64,000 nt of DNA from JAKFEE01 sp036675815. Its GTDB lineage: Bacteria; Pseudomonadota; Alphaproteobacteria; Rhodospirillales; Magnetospirillaceae. Positions within the stretch are counted from its first letter, which is position 1, and the number at the start of each line of letters is the position of its first letter. Made by a program: the position numbers and the translations under genes. The stretch lies in contig JAKFEE010000055.1 in assembly GCA_036675815.1 (NCBI GenBank), forward strand, positions 127,861 through 191,860, given 5' to 3'. Positions 60,889 to 64,000 of the stretch are shown here, piece by piece. Below the pieces are notes generated by a model. The model did not search any database and had not been told where the DNA came from. It worked only from the letters and a program-made list of their open reading frames with translations.

Positions 60889-61410
60889 CTATCGGACGAT
60901 CTGCCAGCTGCCGTCGGGCTGCAGGCAGGCGGTGCCGTAGCCCGGCTGGGCGTAGCCACCGACGGCGACCTGCGACTGGTATTCGCGGCAGTGCTGTTGA
61001 ACCGGCTGATAGGCCGCGGGCGGCGGCTGACGATGGCGCCAGCGGGCGTGACGCGGCCGTTCGTAGACCGGAGCCGGTCGGTAATAGTAGGAGTGACGCT
61101 CGACATAGACGGGCGCCGGCGGCGGCGCATAGGCCATTGGCGGCGGCGGATACGCGCGCGTCCGATAACCACCGTACACTGAATCGGCGCGATCGAGGCT
61201 GGTGCCGACGCCGTTGCCGAGCCAGGCGCCCAGCACGGCGCCGCCGGCGGTGGCGGCGAGACGGCCGCTGCCGCTGCCGATATGCGATCCGGCATAGCCA
61301 CCCGCGGCGCCACCGAGGATGGTGCCGAGAAGTTCCTGGGGCCCGTCCGCCTGCGCGGGAGCCGCCGCCAGCATGGCGGAAATGACGGCGATGGAGGCGA
61401 GCTTCTTCAT
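60889..61410 (-). CDS. Glycine-zipper surface-antigen-like protein
   Basis: A 173-residue protein with signal peptide (MKKLASIAVISAMLAAAPAQ, cleavage near AQA-D, residue 21). A glycine-zipper region (LLGTILGGAAGGYAGSHIGS, then GGAVLGAWLGNGVG) resembles the 17-kDa surface antigen/SlyB group. A long Pro/Tyr-rich linker (PPPPMAYAPPPAPVYVERHS) leads to a C-terminal domain with two Cys (HCREYQSQVAVGG, TACLQPDGSWQIV). No lipobox Cys. Outer-membrane or periplasmic role likely. Confidence 0.8.
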   Translation of the reverse strand: MKKLASIAVISAMLAAAPAQADGPQELLGTILGGAAGGYAGSHIGSGSGRLAATAGGAVLGAWLGNGVGTSLDRADSVYGGYRTRAYPPPPMAYAPPPAPVYVERHSYYYRPAPVYERPRHARWRHRQPPPAAYQPVQQHCREYQSQVAVGGYAQPGYGTACLQPDGSWQIVR

Positions 61411-61588
61411 GACTGTCCCTTTCGATACCGGACCGCCACCTCGCTGGGCCGTGGCTCCGGCTCAGCCTGACCGTCTCACATCTTTATGGTGAAACCATGG
61501 CAAGAACGGGCAGGGGCAAGGCCGCGAAGTGCCCGTCGGGCTGTAGGCAAGCGATGCCGGTACGCGGTCTGCCGACGGCCGTCGACCG

Positions 61589-62770
61589 TCACCCGGACCC
61601 ACGGCGGCGGGCCGCCACCATCAGCACCCCATAGCCGGCCAGTGCCGAAGCCAAGGAGCCGGCCAGCACGCCGAGGCGCACCCCGGCGCTGTAGCCGACA
61701 TCGGGGAAGGCGAGGGTGCCAATGAACAGGCTCATGGTGAAGCCAATGCCGGTGAGCATGCAAACGCCGTAGAACTGCAGCCAGTCGGCACCGTCCGGCA
61801 GTCGCGCCAAGCCCATGCGGATGGCCGCCCAGCAGATGCCGACGACGCCCGCCTGCTTGCCGACGAACAGGCCGAGGGCGATCCCCAACGGCACCGGTTC
61901 GAGCAGGGCCCCCGGCGACAGGCCGGCCAAGGACACGCCGGCATTGGCGAAGGCGAACAGCGGCAGGATGGCGTAGGCGACCCAGGGGTGCAGCATGTGT
62001 TCGAGGCGGTGCAGCGGGCTCTCCGCTTCTGCGCCGGTGCCGCCGCGCAAGGGCACCGCCAGGCCGATGGCCACGCCGGCCAGGGTGGCGTGCACGCCGG
62101 ACTTGAGGACGCACAGCCAGAGAAAAAGGCCGACCAGCATGTAGGGTGTCAGGTGGCGTACCTTAGCCAGATTGAGGCTCGCTAGCGCCAGCAGGCCGGC
62201 GGCCGCCAGCAGCAGTGATGGCAGCGACAACTCGGCGGTGTAGAAGATGGCGATGATGACGATGGCGCCCAGATCATCCATCACCGCCAGGGCGAGGAGG
62301 AAGAGTTTCAGCGACGATGGGGCGCGGCTGCCCACCAAGGAGAGGACGCCCAAAGCGAAGGCGATGTCGGTGGCGCTGGGGATGGCCCAGCCCGCCAGGT
62401 TTTCGGGTTGGCCGAGGTTGGCGCCGACATAGACCAGCGCCGGCACCGCCATGCCGCCTACGGCGGCGATACCGGGCAGCGCCGCCTGCCCCAGACTCGA
62501 CAACTGCCCGTCGAGAACCTCGCGCTTGATCTCCAGGCCCACCAGCATGAAGAAGATGGCCATCAGCCCATCGTTGATCCACAGCAACAGCGGCTTGGCG
62601 AGCGTGAGCGCCCCGACCTGCACCACCACAGGAAGCTCGAGGAAGCCGAGATACCATTCGGCGCCGGCAGAGTTCGAAAGCACCAGGGCCAGGGCCGCGG
62701 AAAAGACCAGGATTGCGCCGGCGGTGGCCTCCAGGCGCAGGAACTCCCGGAGGGATGCCAGCCGGTTCAT
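61589..62770 (-). CDS. nhaA: Na+/H+ antiporter NhaA
   Basis: A 393-residue sodium/proton antiporter with about 12 helices. The active-site pair MDDLGAIVIIAIFYTAELSL, the crossing helix IPSATDIAFALGVLSLVGSR and the pH-sensor region INDGLMAIFFMLVGLEIKRE are all typical. Exchanges internal Na+ for H+ and contributes to pH and salt homeostasis. It lies two bases from the stop of the AarF-like gene on the same strand, so both may be in one transcript. Start ATG 62770. Confidence 0.95.
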   Translation of the reverse strand: MNRLASLREFLRLEATAGAILVFSAALALVLSNSAGAEWYLGFLELPVVVQVGALTLAKPLLLWINDGLMAIFFMLVGLEIKREVLDGQLSSLGQAALPGIAAVGGMAVPALVYVGANLGQPENLAGWAIPSATDIAFALGVLSLVGSRAPSSLKLFLLALAVMDDLGAIVIIAIFYTAELSLPSLLLAAAGLLALASLNLAKVRHLTPYMLVGLFLWLCVLKSGVHATLAGVAIGLAVPLRGGTGAEAESPLHRLEHMLHPWVAYAILPLFAFANAGVSLAGLSPGALLEPVPLGIALGLFVGKQAGVVGICWAAIRMGLARLPDGADWLQFYGVCMLTGIGFTMSLFIGTLAFPDVGYSAGVRLGVLAGSLASALAGYGVLMVAARRRGSG

Positions 62771-62772
62771 TG

Positions 62773-64000
62773 CTAGGCGGGGCTATCGAGGCCGACTGCG
62801 CGTAATGCGGCGGCCTGACGATGCGCCATGGCCTCGACATCGAAGTTGCGGATCAGGTCGTGGAACCCGGCATGCCAGTTGAGCTCGGCGCGCAGGTGCA
62901 GGAACACCGAGCCGAGACCGATGGCGGCGCGGTCCATCAGCACGAATTCACGCGGGGGCCTGACGCCACCGACGCGGCGGAGTTGGGCATGCACCTTCTC
63001 GGCGACGTCACGCCCGTACATGCCATCGGGGCTGTCCTGGATCAGGCGCGGCCGGTTCTCCATCAGCGGCGCGTAGACGAAGGCGGCCCAGATGTTCAGC
63101 GTATCCACCACCTCCTTGCGCAAATCGGTAAATCCCCAGGTCTCATAGGCGTGGACGGCCAATTCCAGGTCATCGTTCTCCAGCGCGTGATAGAGATCGA
63201 TGACGCCGCGCACGAAGCTCGGCCGGAACACGCGCACCGCGCCGAAGTCGAGCAGATTCACCGAATGGTCGTCGCGGATGGTGTAGTTGCCCAGGTGTGG
63301 ATCGCCATGGATCACGCCGTAGTCGTAGAAAGGCACGTACCAGGTGCGGAACATGTTGTGGGCAACCGTATTGCGCACCTCGATCGGCTGGTCCTTGAAA
63401 TCGAGGATCTTGCGGCCGTCCAGCCAAGTCATGGTCAGCAGCCGGCGCGTCGACAGATCGGCGATGACTTCGGGCACGTGGACGCCGGGCTCGTTGGCCA
63501 GCATCAGCACATACAGGCGCATGTGCCGCGCTTCGCGTTCGTAGTCGAGCTCCTCGCGCAGGCGCGCCGCTATCTCGTCGTGGATGTTGGCAGGGTCGAT
63601 GGCGCGGTCATAGCCGCGGTAGAGGGCGAAGATGACGCGGAGCTGGCCCAGATCGGCCTCGACCACCGATGCCATGTCGGGATACTGCAGCTTGCAGGCG
63701 AGCCGGCGGCCGTCGAACGACGTTGCCCGGTGCACCTGGCCGAGCGAGGCGGCGGCGGCGGCCTCGTGCTCGAAGCTGGCGAAATAGACCTGCCAGTCCG
63801 GCCCCAACTCGGCGGCCATGCGCCGCTTGACGAAGGGCCAGCCCATGTGCGGCGCATTCGATTGCAACTGGGCCAGTTCCAGGGCGTATTCGCGCGGCAG
63901 CGCGTCGGGGACGCTCGACAGGATTTGCGCCACCTTCATCAGCGGCCCCTTGAGGCCGCCCAGAGCCTGACGCAGGGCGGCGGCCTCGCGCGCCGGGTCG
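62773..64000 (-). CDS. AarF/ABC1-family kinase-like protein, 5' end outside window
   Basis: The frame is open through position 64000, with family sequence (ALRQALGGLKGPL) before the internal ATG 63939, so the gene starts beyond the window; the C-terminal 400 or so residues are visible. Motifs: K-V-A-Q in the N-terminal KxGQ site, Ala-rich loop AAAASLGQVHRA, catalytic HGDPHLGNYTI and DFGAVRVF. ABC1/UbiB-type proteins act in ubiquinone or lipid metabolism as atypical ATPases. KVAQ rather than KxGQ is known in a common AarF subgroup. Next to nhaA, two bases apart. Confidence 0.85.
   Translation of the reverse strand, partial: DPAREAAALRQALGGLKGPLMKVAQILSSVPDALPREYALELAQLQSNAPHMGWPFVKRRMAAELGPDWQVYFASFEHEAAAAASLGQVHRATSFDGRRLACKLQYPDMASVVEADLGQLRVIFALYRGYDRAIDPANIHDEIAARLREELDYEREARHMRLYVLMLANEPGVHVPEVIADLSTRRLLTMTWLDGRKILDFKDQPIEVRNTVAHNMFRTWYVPFYDYGVIHGDPHLGNYTIRDDHSVNLLDFGAVRVFRPSFVRGVIDLYHALENDDLELAVHAYETWGFTDLRKEVVDTLNIWAAFVYAPLMENRPRLIQDSPDGMYGRDVAEKVHAQLRRVGGVRPPREFVLMDRAAIGLGSVFLHLRAELNWHAGFHDLIRNFDVEAMAHRQAAALRAVGLDSPA

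Noticed and set aside
61476..62114. Second minus-strand frame over the 3' end of nhaA
   Set aside because: It is a shifted frame of nhaA; the 61589-62770 frame carries all NhaA signatures.

Overview
This 64 kb window is ordinary-looking chromosome from a GC-rich alphaproteobacterium. The best fit is Rhodospirillales, near Magnetospirillum, Phaeospirillum or Telmatospirillum; this placement is inferred from gene content, not from a marker gene. The supporting content is a recG-sdhE-mfd cluster, a MucR/Ros zinc-finger regulator, a DctSR/DctPQM dicarboxylate TRAP system, glcDEF, a two-subunit 2-oxoglutarate:ferredoxin oxidoreductase (korAB), a bacteriohemerythrin, and a one-cysteine ribosomal protein L36. 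I see no rRNA, tRNA, CRISPR array, insertion sequence or prophage. Genes sit close together on both strands, and many neighbours overlap by 4 bases (ATGA, GTGA or TTGA), which points to translational coupling.

Layout. 1-2.2 kb: the end of a Sel1/lytic transglycosylase gene, then two toxin-antitoxin modules back to back (ccdAB on the minus strand, mntA-hepT on the plus strand). 2.3-5 kb: parE, a YciA-type thioesterase and a tiny secreted protein. 5-10.8 kb: dctR-dctS diverging from dctP-dctQ-dctM. 10.9-16.2 kb: an orphan protein resembling the N-terminal domain of PilT/TraJ-type ATPases, then a TetR-regulated RND efflux operon with a perfect palindromic operator. 16.2-24.4 kb: a DMT transporter, uppP, a large CPA1 antiporter with a cyclic-nucleotide-binding domain, rluE, csbD, a Tat-exported DsbA-like protein without its CXXC motif, an HD hydrolase and a DUF502 membrane protein.

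24.7-30.9 kb: a type III polyketide synthase coupled to an isoprenylcysteine-type methyltransferase, a Nudix hydrolase, a very acidic small protein, an ABC-2 exporter operon (membrane fusion protein, ATPase, permease) and an unrecognised 193-residue protein. 30.9-39 kb: recG, a cluster of REP-like palindromes, sdhE-mfd, HU, a small winged-helix protein and mucR. 39-46.3 kb: paaK, rpmJ, two membrane proteins and the glycolate oxidase operon glcDEF, which carries a FadR-type operator just upstream. 46.4-50 kb: a TPR protein, pyruvate kinase and a FadR-type GntR regulator.

50.1-53.7 kb: hemerythrin, then korA-korB with a ferritin-like gene coupled to korB. 54-64 kb: an MFS transporter, a stand-alone Lrp/AsnC ligand domain, a RhlE-type helicase, small hydrolases, a glutathione S-transferase, a glycine-zipper lipoprotein-like protein, nhaA and an AarF/ABC1 kinase that runs off the window.

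How the parts fit. DctSR/DctPQM brings in C4-dicarboxylates, korAB handles 2-oxoglutarate with ferredoxin, and glcDEF feeds glyoxylate; together with paaK and pyk this describes a respiratory organism living on organic acids, probably with low-oxygen phases. The hemerythrin and ferritin-like proteins beside korAB suggest protection of an oxygen-sensitive enzyme. The most unusual items are the korAB-ferritin coupling, the DsbA-like protein lacking CXXC, the orphan ATPase N-domain protein, the back-to-back toxin-antitoxin pair and the polyketide synthase-methyltransferase pair.
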